This document shows, one piece after another, positions 33,055 through 44,998 of a stretch of 64,000 nt of DNA (its first letter is position 1; the number at the start of each line of letters is the position of its first letter). A program made the position numbers and the translations under genes. The notes under the pieces were generated by a model. It searched no databases and was not told the DNA's origin. It worked only from the letters and a program-made list of their open reading frames with translations. Source of the stretch: Zingiber officinale (taxonomy: Eukaryota > Streptophyta > Magnoliopsida > Zingiberales > Zingiberaceae); the NCBI RefSeq assembly GCF_018446385.1, contig NC_055996.1, positions 126,081,750 through 126,145,749 on the forward strand. The letters are read 5' to 3'.

Positions 33055-34166
33055 GGCTATCATGACATATTGCATATTTTTCATTAAGCTTAACTTATAA
33101 AAAAAAAAAACTTAAAACCTTTAGACTTCAAGTTTTTCTTATGATTTTCGATGTTGACTGATCTATTTACAAACTCGCACGCGTAGCAAAGAACTCGTAG
33201 ACAATGAATTTGTTCCGGGAGAAACTATACATACATCAAGAACGTAACTGTTTTCATAAATCCCAAAATCAAAATTGTTTATTTATTTTTCATATATTAT
33301 TATATTATCCTGTCACACAACTTCCTGCTTAGCTAGATTGCATAGGATCCCTCCGGCGATCGACGCATAGATTCTTTCCATGCCTCCAGACTCTACATAT
33401 ACGCGCGATAGGCCGACGGCAACAGATTCTCAGCCACCCATCAAATCACACTACGCATTCAAACGCACGCGACGTCAAGTTGGTCGACGCGCGCCGCTGA
33501 ATTAAGCTCGTGATCAGGCAACAGTCTGAGCCAAGAATCTTTCGCCCGCATCTACACTAGTGCCACTACTGACGATGCGTGGCTGGTCCCGGCGGACGAC
33601 GACTCACATGACGACCATTAACTCAGAATTGGATGCTCCTCCCATCTCCTTCTTTAATTTCTACGTCACTGCGCTGGCTGAGGCCGTTCCCAAAGCTCCA
33701 TCCTCCTCTAGCAGACGAACATGAGAGGTAGGTTCTCAGCTGAGTCAACGAAAGATAATCTTTTTCTTTTCTACTTCAAAGAATAGCATATTGACGTACT
33801 ATATTTTAAAAATTAATCATCAGAAATTGATCCAAATTGTTGTTTTAGTAATGTTAGTGCAACTGTGGAAGGGGGTAAAATATAAAATATATATAATCTT
33901 TAAGAAAGTCTGAAAATTAGATTAGTCTTTTCAGAATCTCATGACTTTAAATGTGTCATTCGTGAATTACTTTGTTTTTTTTTTCTTTCTCTTCTCTCAA
34001 ATGCATTAGCCAATGAATTATCAATGGAAGAGACAAATTATACTTGAGAATGAGAACCTGATCTGAGAACCACACCATCTATTCTACTCTGTTTCAAGTT
34101 CTAGCCTCCTCCTCTCTTGTTTATACTCTTTTTTTTTTTGTTTGAGCGATTTTATCTCTGTGAGGA
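33055..34166 (+). promoter_or_regulatory. Upstream region of the VQ gene
   Basis: No ORF was recognised. The first bases continue the relic into which T1 inserted. The part 33340-33740 is moderately GC-rich. W-box core words (TTGAC or GTCAA) occur near 33155, 33476, 33743 and 33792; VQ proteins commonly partner WRKY factors that bind such cores, but the words are short and chance matches are likely. The transcription start is not determined; 'tttatactc' near 34120 could be a weak TATA box. Confidence 0.3.
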
Positions 34167-34844
34167 ATGGACGGCCGTCAAATAGTTCCTGCTCGAGAAA
34201 TCAGCAGCAGCAGTGGAGCAGCTTCGCCGGCGCCGGCGCCACCTCTGCCTCCCAAGCCCATATCGAAGTCTTGCGAGCCCGATCTATGTCCGACGACCTT
34301 CGTCCTGGCGGACGCCGCCTCCTTCAAGCAAGTGGTCCAGATGCTCACGGGCACAGCGGAGACGGCGGCCGCGGCGTCGCTGAAAGCGCCGGTTGTTCCG
34401 GCGTTCAAGGCCCCCGGGCCAAAGAGGCCCGCTTTTAAGCTCTATGAGCGGCGGAACAGCCTGAGGAACCTCAACCACCTCAGCCCCCTCGCGCTGACGA
34501 CGCTCTCCCACTCCAGCCCCAATTCCCCCGCCGCCGGCCTCTCGCCCCGCAGGCAGCCGGAGATCCTGTCGCCGAGCATGCTGGATTTCCCCTCGCTGGC
34601 GCTCAGCCCGGTGACGCCCTTGAGCCCCGACCCCTTCAACCGGCCGCCGCACCCCAACTCGGAGGCGGCTAAGTGGGCGGAGGACAGGGCGATCGCCGAG
34701 AAGGGGTTCTACCTGCACCCGTCGCCGAGGGCTTCGACGGCGACGGAGACTCCCCAGTTGCTGCCCCTGTTTCCGGTCACGTCTCCTAAATTCTCCTCTG
34801 ATTTATCCCTTCCGGTGCCTCAATCTTTTGCCGGCGATGTTTAA
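34167..34844 (+). CDS. VQ-motif protein, MAPK-substrate type (VQ4/13/19/31/33-like)
   Basis: VQ proteins are plant nuclear cofactors that bind WRKY transcription factors through the FxxxVQxxTG motif. The 225-residue product is intronless. The motif FKQVVQMLTG is at residues 53-62, preceded by TTFVLADAAS. Downstream are FKLYERRNSLRNL (about 90-102), EILSPSMLDFPSLALSPVTP (about 131-150) and a KGFYLHPSPR block, all characteristic of the subgroup whose members are phosphorylated by stress-activated MAP kinases. Six or more Ser-Pro or Thr-Pro sites fit that. The N-terminus is Ala/Pro/Ser-rich. The start follows a purine-rich GAGGAATGG context and no in-frame ATG precedes it closely. Strong GC richness contrasts with AT-rich flanks. 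It is isolated between two retrotransposon clusters yet fully open. Confidence 0.92.
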   Translation: MDGRQIVPAREISSSSGAASPAPAPPLPPKPISKSCEPDLCPTTFVLADAASFKQVVQMLTGTAETAAAASLKAPVVPAFKAPGPKRPAFKLYERRNSLRNLNHLSPLALTTLSHSSPNSPAAGLSPRRQPEILSPSMLDFPSLALSPVTPLSPDPFNRPPHPNSEAAKWAEDRAIAEKGFYLHPSPRASTATETPQLLPLFPVTSPKFSSDLSLPVPQSFAGDV

Positions 34845-35246
34845 GCTGTAACACCGTGCAAATTAAAAAATCTTCTCTTTTTTTGATCCGATTAAAATCT
34901 TCATTTGACTTTCGCTGTAAAATCCGGTTCTTCATCCTTTGAAAGACAAAGACGTAGGGAGAAAATTTGTCAGATCACATGTAAAAGCAAATAAAAATAA
35001 CCTTTATCTTTTAGATAATATACAGTGAAAATTTTCGAACCCTTAATTTTTTTGGCTATAATTTTCACTCTCTTTCTAAACAACTCCTGAGACTTTTACC
35101 AATTTAGAAAAAATTAATAAATATTTTCTTTATAATTTTTTTGATGATTTTTTTTAGAAATATAATTTGATCTTCGTACTTCTACCGTTCTACTTGACCT
35201 ATGCTTTTACTATTTTTCATTATTTCATGGTAATCAGATGCCTTAA
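34845..35246. other. 3' flank of the VQ gene
   Basis: AT-rich sequence that presumably contains the VQ 3' untranslated region. No gene or repeat of note was seen before the duplication starting at 35247. Confidence 0.4.
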
Positions 35247-35995
35247 TACAATTCAATTTTGTATATAATCCATATGACATCGTTGCAAGACAATTTAATA
35301 CCATCAACTAACATTCATATAAGTTATTATAAGATAAACAAATGCTAATGATCCTGTCCAAAAAGTGAAGAGATGGATGTTGAGAATGTAGTATTCTTGT
35401 TAATCTTCTGTGGACTTCACTCTCGTCTAGAACATAAGCAGTGTCAGTACCAAGTCAGGGAAGGGGTTCCCGATGATGACCCATGATAATGAGTATTTTT
35501 GTATATTATTTTGGCTCTTATACTTAGCATTTTCTACCTTCTCGCATACTTAATGTTGTGTTAATATCATGAGTTACGAATAGAGAATCATTTTGGACTT
35601 AATTGTAAATTTTCTACTAATTGTGAAATTTAATTTTACAATTCAATTTTGTATATAATCCATATGACATCATTGCATGACAATTTAATACCATCAACTA
35701 ACATTCATACAAGTTCTTATAAGATAAGCAAATGCTAATGATCCTGTCCAAAAGTTGAAGAGATAGATATTGAGAATGTGGTGCTCCTGTTAACCTCCTG
35801 TGAACTTCATTCTCGCCTACAATATAAGCAGCGTCAGTGCCGAGCCAGGGAAGGGGTCCCCGGCAATGACCCTCTGATAATGAGTATTTTTTGTATATTA
35901 TTTTAGTTCCTATACTTAGCATTTTCTACCTTCTCGCATACTTAATGTTGTGTTTATATCATGAGTTGCGAATAGGGACCCTCCGATACTACATT
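35247..35995. repeat. Diverged tandem duplication of about 390 bp spanning a nested-insertion junction
   Basis: Units start TACAATTCAATTTTGTATAT at 35247 and 35637. Each contains host flank, the first 130 bases or so of a Tat LTR (from TGTCCAAAA at 35355 and 35745), and then the first part of the Athila-like LTR (TGATAATGAG at 35484 and 35875). The units differ at many positions, so the duplication followed the Athila-like insertion but is not young. The target word before the LTR is CCCTC only in the second unit (CCCA in the first). Confidence 0.85.
35745..35874 (-). repeat. T2 3' LTR, first part (left of insertion)
   Basis: It starts TGTCCAAAAGTTGAAG and ends with CCCTC, the left target duplication of the Athila-like element. 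It corresponds base for base in length to 63398-63527. Confidence 0.85.
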
Positions 35996-36157
35996 TTCTA
36001 CCCCTGTTCGATTCCGTCTGAAAAAAAATGTCCTATCACTTGTTCCATGTGAGAGACGACCCGGTCCTCTACTATACTACTTAGTGTAGGTTAAGGGGTT
36101 CGGTTGAAGTGAAATTAATAAATTTGATGTGAGCAAATGACAGTCGTGACCACACTA
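35875..36157 (+). repeat. 5' LTR of the Athila-like composite, internally deleted
   Basis: It starts TGATAATGAGTATTTTT and ends GACCACACTA. About 1.4 kb of the LTR is missing compared with 52036-53709: the sequence jumps from 'gaatagggac' near 35975-35984 to 'tgttcgattccgtctg' near 36006-36021. Confidence 0.8.
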
Positions 36158-36159
36158 AA

Positions 36160-36180
36160 TTTTGGCGACGTTGTTGGGGA
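36160..36180 (+). other. Primer-binding site of the Athila-like composite
   Basis: TTTTGGCGACGTTGTTGGGG starts three bases after the 5' LTR. It is a mutated form of the TTTGGCGCCGTTGCCGGGG-type site common in Athila and related plant Ty3/gypsy elements. Confidence 0.7.
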
Positions 36181-36564
36181 ACCTAGTGATGTTCATTTGT
36201 TTTTAGACTGTATATAATTTTATCTTTATCTTGTTTTTGCTTTTCTACTTTATTATTTTATTTTTCTTTAGACTTAACTGTTAGTATATTCTTTTTGCTC
36301 TGGAACTTTGCATGTCGAAGGAAAGGAGTGAGAGGAGTAATACTACAGTATATCATGAATAAAGACCTATTTTGGTCAATTTCATCATTTAGACCATCGT
36401 TTCAGTTTTTCTATATTTTGCATTTTATTTTTTTTTATTTTTTTTTCTCTTATTTCTGTTTCTTTGGTGGTTGCAAAAATTCAAAAATGTTGTTAGGGCT
36501 TCATTATTCATTGCTTGTATGCACGTATGTTATCTTTTATATTTCTTGTGTCTTTGGATTTTAT

Positions 36565-37497
36565 TTGCATGAGTATTATTGGGAGAGATTTAATAGACTT
36601 GTTGCTAGTTGCCCTCAGCATCAGATAAGCGATCAACTACTGATTATATACTTCTATAAGGGATTGCTTCCCATGGACATGAGTATGGTTGATGCAGCTA
36701 ATGGAGGGGCTCTAGTTAACAAGACATCTACTTAAGCTAAGGAACTTATCGAGATTATGGCTACAAATTATCAGCAATATGGGATTAGACCGACGATTAC
36801 CGAGGATGTTAATTCCTTTGCAAGTGTATTCCCTACCAGGATCTAGTATTTTCAGCTTGATCCATAGTCTTATCAGATCCATCAACAGGACAGGTATAAT
36901 TTTGTTGCAGGATTCGGGTATGGGAATACATAACAAGGGATTTCTGAGTGACTCCACCATTATCAGCCTAACTTTTAGCACCATAAGCCTGAGCAGCATT
37001 TTAGGGAGCAGCCACAACAATTTTTGCAACAACAAGAAACACAGTTCCAGCCAAGAACACATTCATAGACACAGTTACAGTTGCTATCAGATCAACCTAC
37101 TGCATCAATTCCTGAGGAGATGGATTGTAGAGTTTGTGATATTCTTGACTTTAATTTTGCTACTTTACATTACTCTTCTAGTTTTTTGTATCGTGATGTA
37201 GTAGTTGATCCTGATAATATTTTGGTTGATGATATTGTTGTTCCAGATATTCTTAAGGTTATAGGTATAGGAGATAATGATGGAAGTGTAGGGGAGACCA
37301 AAGAATCACATCCTTTGATGATTTCAGTTGAGTCAGTGGAGCCTGCTTTTGTACATAGTGATGATGGAAGTGTAGGGGCAACTCAAGAATCATTTATGTT
37401 GATTGTACCTGATCTAGAACCAGATCCTTCACCTGACCAAGATAATGTCGCATTCACTGTTTTAGAAACTTCAGGTACCTTTCAGGATGGTAAGGTT
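36565..37497 (+). pseudogene. Gag remnant of the Athila-like composite
   Basis: One frame keeps WERFNRLVASCPQHQI, LLIIYFYKGLLPMD, MVDAANGGALVNKT and ELIEIMATNYQQY, the well-known C-terminal part of plant Ty3/gypsy Gag. A Gln-rich stretch follows, then an acidic tail with two copies of DDGSVGA/DNDGSVGE-like words. Several stops occur (e.g. after NKTST). The frame is open through the copia insertion point and would end shortly after 47440, so the copia element split it near its end. Confidence 0.7.
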
Positions 37498-39909
37498 TGT
37501 TAGAGTGTATACTAAAAGCCTAGCTTTTATAAACATTTATTTTTGAAATAAAAGAATCACATTTGGTCAATATCTACATTTATTTGTTAAATGTAATTGT
37601 TCAATTAATTTATATAGTAGATAATATGGAGTGTGGTGTCACACTCAGAAGATCATGTTGTCGGTTCTTTATAAATTATAAATGCTCACGACTAAGATGG
37701 AAAAGAACAAACCATCGGAATAGTCGTAGTGTAATTAAGTATTAGTTTGTCTTGATTAATAAATTACACTGGTACACTCTAAGTGTATTGAGTAGGATCA
37801 TTTAGGTAAGTTCTTTTTATACTGACTTAATAAAAGAACTAAACCTTAGTTATTATGGAAGTGTGTGCTCTTAATCCTAATATAATAACAAGCACATATA
37901 TTTAATATTTATTTCTTTGACTTATCAAAGGATGAGGTTTAGCTCGATAAATCAATATGCCCGATAAGTTGGGAAATAATATTACTTATAGTGTGTGTTG
38001 TTGATTATAGAAGGAATCTGTGTCCTAGTTATGTAGGTTGAGAATGTCCCCAAGAGGAGCTGATAAGGATTGCCATGTTAAACCCTGCAAGTGGACTTAG
38101 TCCGACATGACAATGAGGTTGAGTGGTACTATTCTTGGAGCTAGATATTAATTAAGTGAGTTGTCAGTAACTTACTTAATTAGTGGACATTCGTTATCTT
38201 AAACACAGGGAGACTAACACACTCATGATAAGAAGGAGCCCATAATGTAATTTGGGATTGGTGCGATAGTGCGATAATTAATAACTCTCTAGTGGAATGA
38301 GTTATTATCGATGAACTTGAGTTGTGTGTTCGGGGCGAGCACGGGATACTCAAGCTCATCGGAAGACCAAAACCAATTTCTCCTCTAGGTCCCTGTCATA
38401 GCCTCATTATAGCCTCAAGTCCATCCAAATGTAAGGCTCTTTTTGGTGTCCAAGAAGTGGGCCGGTCCAATGCTTGGTGACCAAGCAAGGGTCGGCCACA
38501 TCCTCTTCTATAGGGGCCGACCCTTTGCTTGGTGACCAAGCATGAAGGGGCTGGCCACAAGAATTCAAAAGGGGAGGGTTATTTTGAATTTTTAAAATAT
38601 TCTCTTTGTAGAAAACTATAAGTTTTTCAAAGAGAGATTTTAATTTTCAAAACGTTCCTTATTTGAATTAGGCCACATGTTTTAATAGAGAGTTTTAAAA
38701 GTTTTAAAACTTTTCTTTTTTAACCATCCTCATGGTTTAAGAAAAAAGGAAGATAAGTTTTAAAATTAAAATTTTCTATCATCATGTTAAAAAAGGAAAT
38801 TTTATAAGAGAAGTTTTAAATTTTAAAACATGATTTTAATTTTTAGAACTTTCCTTTTTTAACTCCTACTTTAGGAAAGAGAGCTTGTAAATTTTATAAG
38901 AGAATTTCTTCTTGTAAAATTTTAAAAAATATATTTCCTTATTCTTGATGGGGTGGCCGGCCACCTTGCTTGGAGCCCAAGCAAGGGGCCGGCTAATTAT
39001 AAAAATAAATCATCATCTAATTAATTTGGTGATTGATTCAATCAAGAGGAAAGAAAAGGAAAATTAAAAGGGAAAAGGAAAAGCTAGAGGAAGATTTTAA
39101 TTTTTGTAAAAATTCTTCCCTTATTTGCCTTGGGCAACTAATATAAAAGAAGGGGTGAGGAGGCTTCATTAGACACAATTCTTATTCTCTTGCTTGAAGA
39201 ACCTCAAGTGGTCGACCCTCTCCTTCTCCCTTCTCTTTTCCCTTTTGCTCTCTTCTCCTTGGTGGTGGTGGTGGCCGAATTTTAGAAGAAGAGGAAGAAG
39301 CTTTTGGGTGGTATTCATCTTGGAGGATCGTCGCCCACACGACGTCCAAGGCGAGGCGAGGAATACGGCAGAAGATCTTGAGGTCATTAGCTTACAAAAA
39401 GAAGGTATAACTAGTAGTTTTCTTCCGCATCATACTAGTTATTTTCTTTGTAAGAATTCTAAATACAAGAGGCAATTAGATCTAGTTTATTGAATTTATT
39501 TTTTCGAATTTATGATTCGATTGTTCCTTTTGGTTAACCTAGAGTTATTTAAGGAAATTAAATATTAGCTTTCCTTAAAAGACTTTGACTAGGCGGTGGT
39601 GGTTGCTCCCATATCCAAGAAAGTCATGTGCCTCGCTATGCAATCCTGGAAGCCAATTTTGGAAATTAATATTTAATGGGATTAATAACATAAGTGGATT
39701 TGAATCAATAGTGTTAAGTTCCACTTGCGATTCAAATCTAAACCATTAAGAACAGATAAGTTAAATTTGGAATCAATGATGTTAAGTTCCATCTGCGATT
39801 TCTAATTTAACTTCTAAAGAACACAATAGGTTTTTTAAGGAAAGATTCGACACTTGTACAAAAAATTTTGTATAGTGGAACCAGTACATTTTCCTAGGAC
39901 TAACCAACA
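37498..39909 (+). repeat. Copia 5' LTR
   Basis: It starts TGTTAGAGTGTATACT and ends ACTAACCAACA. TATAAAA at 39142-39148 marks the likely promoter. A frame at 39194-39493 recurs in the other LTR at 46696-46995 and is LTR sequence, not a gene. It contains GC-rich 'cttggtgaccaagca' inverted words near 38475-38545. Confidence 0.92.
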
Positions 39910-39911
39910 AT

Positions 39912-39923
39912 TGGTGTCAGAGC
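39912..39923 (+). other. Copia primer-binding site
   Basis: TGGTGTCAGAGC is one base different from the usual TGGTATCAGAGC, complementary to the 3' end of initiator methionine tRNA. It begins three bases after the 5' LTR. Confidence 0.9.
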
Positions 39924-41027
39924 TAGGGTTTGCCTCTGTGTGTTTAGAATTCAAATAGGTTATGCACATATCATACATAATTTAGGCAGGATAATAGTAG
40001 GATGTGCTAACTCTTTGGTTGCAGGCTCCAACTATTATGACTTATTGATGTTGTGTGTGATTGGACCCTTGGACATGTGAAGGGCAATATTTTGTGTGTG
40101 CATGATTGTATATAACTAATACAGCAGGAGCTGTATTAGCCCTAGGATTTTAGAATTTTATTTTCGATCTAGATTACATGTACATTCCCTCGTGGAATAT
40201 AGGATCGATATATGTAAAATTCTATTTTTGTCGCGATCGGATTCTTGCGAGGCGTGGTACTTATGGAGCACCAGAGGCGCAGCGAAATAAGAAGCAAGAT
40301 GGATGCGACGACTCGATCCTATGGCGGTGGCTAAAGATGGCAGCAGCTAGGGTTGGAGCACATGGAGGATAGTAACAGAAAAATGTCATAATAGTTGGAA
40401 AATAATTTCCATATTTATTGCTTTTACTGTGATATGTGTGTGTATGCATAAGATGTATGCTAGGATAGTTTAAAATTCCTCACTTTAAATAACTAAGTGG
40501 GAGAGAGATTTATTTTAATAAATTCCACGGTCTCCATTACTGGTTTGTAAGTGATGCAAACAAACTTGCGCGTTGGCTCTGAGTGCCTTCCTCCATATCG
40601 GATGAGTTTGTTTGCGGATCACTAGATCAAACTTCCATTTTGGATGACTATAGAAAATTAATTAAGAGCGTGTGTTCTTCCCCATCGGAAGGGGCACAAT
40701 CTTATTAATGGACTTAGTGTCAAGTAATAATATACAGTTAGACACGTCTAATAGTATCCTCCCCATCGGAGTCACTGCTATTATTTGTTTGGCCGAAGGA
40801 AACCAACTACTAATTTTATTTGTCAAAAGTTAGGATGACAAGATAATAAAATTAATGGGTTGCACCCTCCTTTTACAAATGTTGAATTTGTATACGTCCA
40901 CACTATCGTGGCATACAAAATTCACGGTGTTTTGAGGTGTTGGTTAATTTAAAATAGTATTGTTTGAGGAATCAATATTATTCTAAATTTAGAGTCCTGA
41001 CCAAAGTTATTTTTTTGATTCTTAGGA

Positions 41028-41895
41028 TGACTTTCAACCCACTGGCCATTATACTGAAAGAGAACAAACTTACTAGACCCAACTATATAGATTGGAAAAG
41101 AAACCTGGACATTGTTCTTACTGCTAAAAGCTATAAGTTTGTACTGACTGAGGCTTGCCCTGATGCACCTGACGGTGACTCTACCCCAGAGGAGATTGAG
41201 TATCATAAGAAATGAGTAAAAGCTGATGAGATGGCGCGGTGTTACATTTTGGCATCAATGTCAAATGTATTGCAACATCAACATCAAGATTTACCAACAG
41301 CTTATGATATAATGAACAATCTTAAAGAACTCTTTGGGCACTAAAGTCGGATTGCTAGGCAAGAGGCAATGAGAAAGCTAATGACAGCCACCATGTCTGA
41401 GGGGACACCCGTAAGGGATCATATCCTCAAAATGATGGTCTATCTGAACGAAATACAAGTTCTTGGAGGAGAAATCGATGGGAAAACTCAGGTCGATATA
41501 ATTCTCCAAACACTACCCAGAAGTTTTGAGCAGTTCCGCCTGAAGTATAACATGAACAAAAGAGAGTATACGTTGGCGGAATTTCTGACAGAACTACAGG
41601 CAGCAGAAGGTATATTTTGTCAAAGTTCTCAGATTCACTATGCTGAAAATAGTTCTACTTCTAACCCAAAAGGCAAGAAGAAGAAGAAGAAATAGGTCTT
41701 TTCAGCAAAGAGAGTGAATAAACCTCAGGGACAAAAAGCTGGAATGAAGAAGCCGAAGGGCAAGTGCTTCATCTGCAAGCAGTCAGGACATTGGAAGGCG
41801 GACTGTCCTCGTAGGAATCAGAACAATAAAGGTATATCTCATGCTCTAGTTGTTGAAACATGTTTAGCGGTGTTATCTACCAGCACCTGTGTGTA
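41028..41895 (+). pseudogene. Copia gag with zinc knuckle, stop-interrupted
   Basis: From ATG 41028 the frame reads MTFNPLAIILKENKLT, WKRNLDIVL and EAMRKLMTATMSEGTPVRDH, typical copia Gag. A CCHC zinc knuckle CFICKQSGHWKADC is encoded near 41767-41808. Stops interrupt at about 41213, 41342 and 41693. A KKKKKK tract precedes the last stop. Gag would package element RNA. The downstream pol domains are in a different frame, so a frame change around 41810-41890 separates the two. Confidence 0.9.
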
Positions 41896-43300
41896 GATAC
41901 AGGAGCCACTAATCATGTCTGTAATTCCTTGTAGGGGTTCCAGGAAACCTAACGACTATCTGAAGGAGAGATTACCATCTACATGGGCAATGCTACTAAG
42001 GTGGCGATTGTTGCAGTGGGAGACGTCTACTTATCTTTTGATAGGAATATAAAATTAGTTTTAAGAAATTGTCTTTATGTACCCAGTTTTAGAAAGAATT
42101 TAATTTCAGTTTTTAAACTGTATTTGGATGGATATTCTGTTTCCTTTAATAACAATGTGGTTATAAAAAGAAATAGGGTTATTATCTGTTCTGGTGCATT
42201 GGTTGACAATTTATATACTTTAAATCCAATTTCTCCCATAAAGCAACAAATGGAAATTAATAAAACATCTTCTAATTCCAATAAGAGAAAAGAACCTTCG
42301 GAGATGAACCAAGCGTATCTTTGGCATCTAAGGCTTGTCCATATTAACTTAAGTAGGATTCAAAGGCTTATAGCTGATGGACTCTTGGGTTCATTAGAGT
42401 TGAAAAATTTTCCAACTTGTGAATCTTGCTTGGAAGGTAAAATGACCAAGAGGCCTTTTAAGGCCAAGGGGTATAGAGCCAAAGAAGCGTTAGAATTGGT
42501 TCATTCTGATTTGTGTGGTCCTATGTCTTTCCAGGCTAGAGGTGGTTTTGAATATTTTATCTCTTTTATAGATGATTATTTAAGATATGGATACATTTAC
42601 CTGATGCGCCACAAGTCTGAGTGCTTTGATAAGTTCAAAGAGTACAAGGCTGATGTGGAGAAACATCTAGATAAAATTATCAAGACACTACGGTCTGATC
42701 GTGGTGGCGAATACCTCTTAGGAGAGTTTAGGAATTACTTATCAGAGGCCGGGATTCAGTCCCAATTGTCCGCACCTGGTACACCACAACAGAATGGTGT
42801 GGTAGAACGAAGGAATAAGACTCTTATGAAGATGGTTAGATCGATGATGAGTTATTCAGAATTACCAAATTCATTTTGGGGATACGCTCTGGAAACGACA
42901 ACGCACATTCTGAACTTAGTACCTTCTAAATCAGTATCTTCTACTCCCACAGAATTGTGGAATGGGCGAAAGCCCAGTCTAAGACATATTCAGATTTGGG
43001 GTAGTCCAACACATGTGCTGAAACCAGATGCTGATAAGTTAGAATCTCGTATAGAAGTTCATGTGTTTGTGGGTTATCCCAGAGGAACGAAAGGTGGTTT
43101 ATTTTATAGTCCTAAAGACCAGAAGGTCATTGTTAGCACGAATGCCCAGTTTTTAGAAGAAAACTATATAATGGATCACAAGCCTAGTAGTAAAATTGTT
43201 CTAGAAGAACTTAAAGAGGACACGTCTACTTCAGTACCAACAATACAAGATGAAGTACCACAAGAGACTGCAACACGTGCCACACATGATACACAACCAT
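41888..43300 (+). pseudogene. Copia protease and integrase region
   Basis: The protease active site VDTGATNHVC is at about 41893-41922, followed by stops at 41932 and 41950. From 41983 the frame is open for 439 codons. The integrase zinc-binding HHCC block (WHLRLVHIN...CESCLEGK) is at about 42322-42441. The catalytic core keeps its acidic triad: HSDLCGP, LRSDRGGEY and NGVVERRNKTL. The stretch up to a TAG at about 43300 covers the integrase C-terminal part (FVGYPRGTKGG). Catalytic residues are intact although the polyprotein is broken. Confidence 0.92.
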
Positions 43301-43302
43301 AG

Positions 43303-44960
43303 ACGGTGCCTCGTCGTAGTGGGAGGGTTGTAAGGCAGCCTGAGAAATTCATATTTTTGGGAGAGTCTTCGGACTTGATCCCGGGTAAACATAAATCTGA
43401 TCCCCGGACATATGATGAAGCACTCCAAGATATAGATGCAGTATCTTGGCAAAAGGTAATGAATTCTGAAATAGAGTCTATGTACTCTAATAAGGTCTGG
43501 GAGCTTGTAGAACCACCTGATGGTGTAAAAGCCGTTGGATGCAAGTGAATCTACAAAAGCAAAAGAGGGACAGATGGGAAGGTAGAAACCTTCAAAGCAA
43601 GGCTTGTTGCGAAAGGGTACAGTCAGAAAGAGGAAATCGATTATGGGGAGACCTTTTCGCCGGTAGCTATGCTTAAGTCTATCCGGATACTCTTATCCAT
43701 TGCCGCTCATATGGATTATGAGATTTGGCAAATGGATGTCAAGATAGCTTTCCTTAACGGAAGTCTTGAAGAAAACATCCATATGAAACAACCAGAAGGG
43801 TTCATTGAAAAGGGCAAAGAGCATCTAGTGTGCAAGCTCAATCGGTCCATTTATGGACTGAAGCAAGCTTCAAGGTCTTGGAACATCCGATTTAATGAAG
43901 TAATCCAGTCATATGGATTTATTCAGTGTCTGGATGAGTCTTGTGTATATAAGAAGTGTAACGAAAATGTGGTGGTATTTCTTGTACTATATGTAGATGA
44001 TATTTTGTTAATTGGCAACAATGTCAAGGTATTATCGGGCGTAAGGATATGGTTGTCCAAATAATTTGATATGAAGGACTTAGGAGAATGTGCACACATT
44101 CTTGGGATCAAAGTCATAAGGGATCGCAAGAAAAGAATGTTGTGCCTATCTCAAGCTTCATATATAGATACGATCCTTTCTTGTTTTAGCATGCAGAACT
44201 CCAAGAAAGGTTTCTTACTTTTTAGGCATGGAGTAGCCTTATCTAAAGAGATGTCTCCGAAGACATCAAAGGAGATGGAGGATATGAAGGTAGTTCTTTA
44301 TGCTTCGGCTGTAGGAAGCCTTATGTATGCAATGCTATGTACGAGACCTGATATCTGTTTTGTCGTGGGCATGGTTAGCAGACATCAGAGTAACCCTGGA
44401 CAAGGACATTGGACTGCTGTAAAGCATATATTGAAGTACGTGAGAAGGACTAGAGATTATATGCTAGTCTACCAAGTAGACGATTTGCTCCCTGTGGGTT
44501 ATACGGATTCAGACTTCCAATCAGATAGGGACAATAGTAAGTCTACGTCAGGCTATGTGTTTACTCTAGGAGGTGGAGCCATTGCATGAAGGAGTGTTAA
44601 GCAAAAATGCGTCTCGGACTCAACCATGGAAGCTGAGTATGTGGCAGTCTCTGAGACAGCCAAAGAAGCTGTATGGCTTAGGAACTTTCTAATGGACTTA
44701 GATGTGATTCCTGGTTTGCCCAAGATCATCACAATTTATTGTGATAATAGCGGTGCAGTTGCAAACTTGAAGGAACCACGAGCCCATAAAGCAAGTAAAC
44801 ATATAGAGCGTAAGTACCACCTGATACGAGACATCGTCAAACGAAGTTGTCGTCGACAAGATTACATCAGCAGATAACCTGGCAGATCCTTTCACTAAGG
44901 CCCTTCCGGCGAAAGCTTTTGATCGGCATGTGGAGAGGATGAGAATCAGATGTATGGTAA
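43303..44960 (+). pseudogene. Copia reverse transcriptase and RNase H region
   Basis: In the same frame as integrase: YDEALQD, FSPVAMLKSIRILLSIAA, MDVKIAFLNGSLEE and the catalytic YVDDILLIG (near 43990). RNase H follows with TDSDF, TMEAEY and YCDNSGA, the last near 44740. Stops replace expected residues at 43546 (Trp), 44062 (Gln) and 44587 (Trp). A frameshift near 44840-44860 moves the end (LADPFTKALP) into another frame. Two Trp-to-TGA changes and one Gln-to-TAA are C-to-T or G-to-A transitions, as expected from decay of methylated DNA. Confidence 0.92.
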
Positions 44961-44987
44961 CAGATATGACAGCTTAGTCTTTAGTAT

Positions 44988-44998
44988 AAGTGGGAGAT
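44988..44998 (+). other. Copia polypurine tract
   Basis: AAGTGGGAGAT directly precedes the 3' LTR start TGTTGGAG, the standard position for plus-strand priming. Confidence 0.88.

Noticed and set aside
39194..39493. 99-codon frame with Trp run, present again at 46696-46995
   Set aside because: Same position in both copia LTRs; it is LTR leader sequence, not a gene pair.
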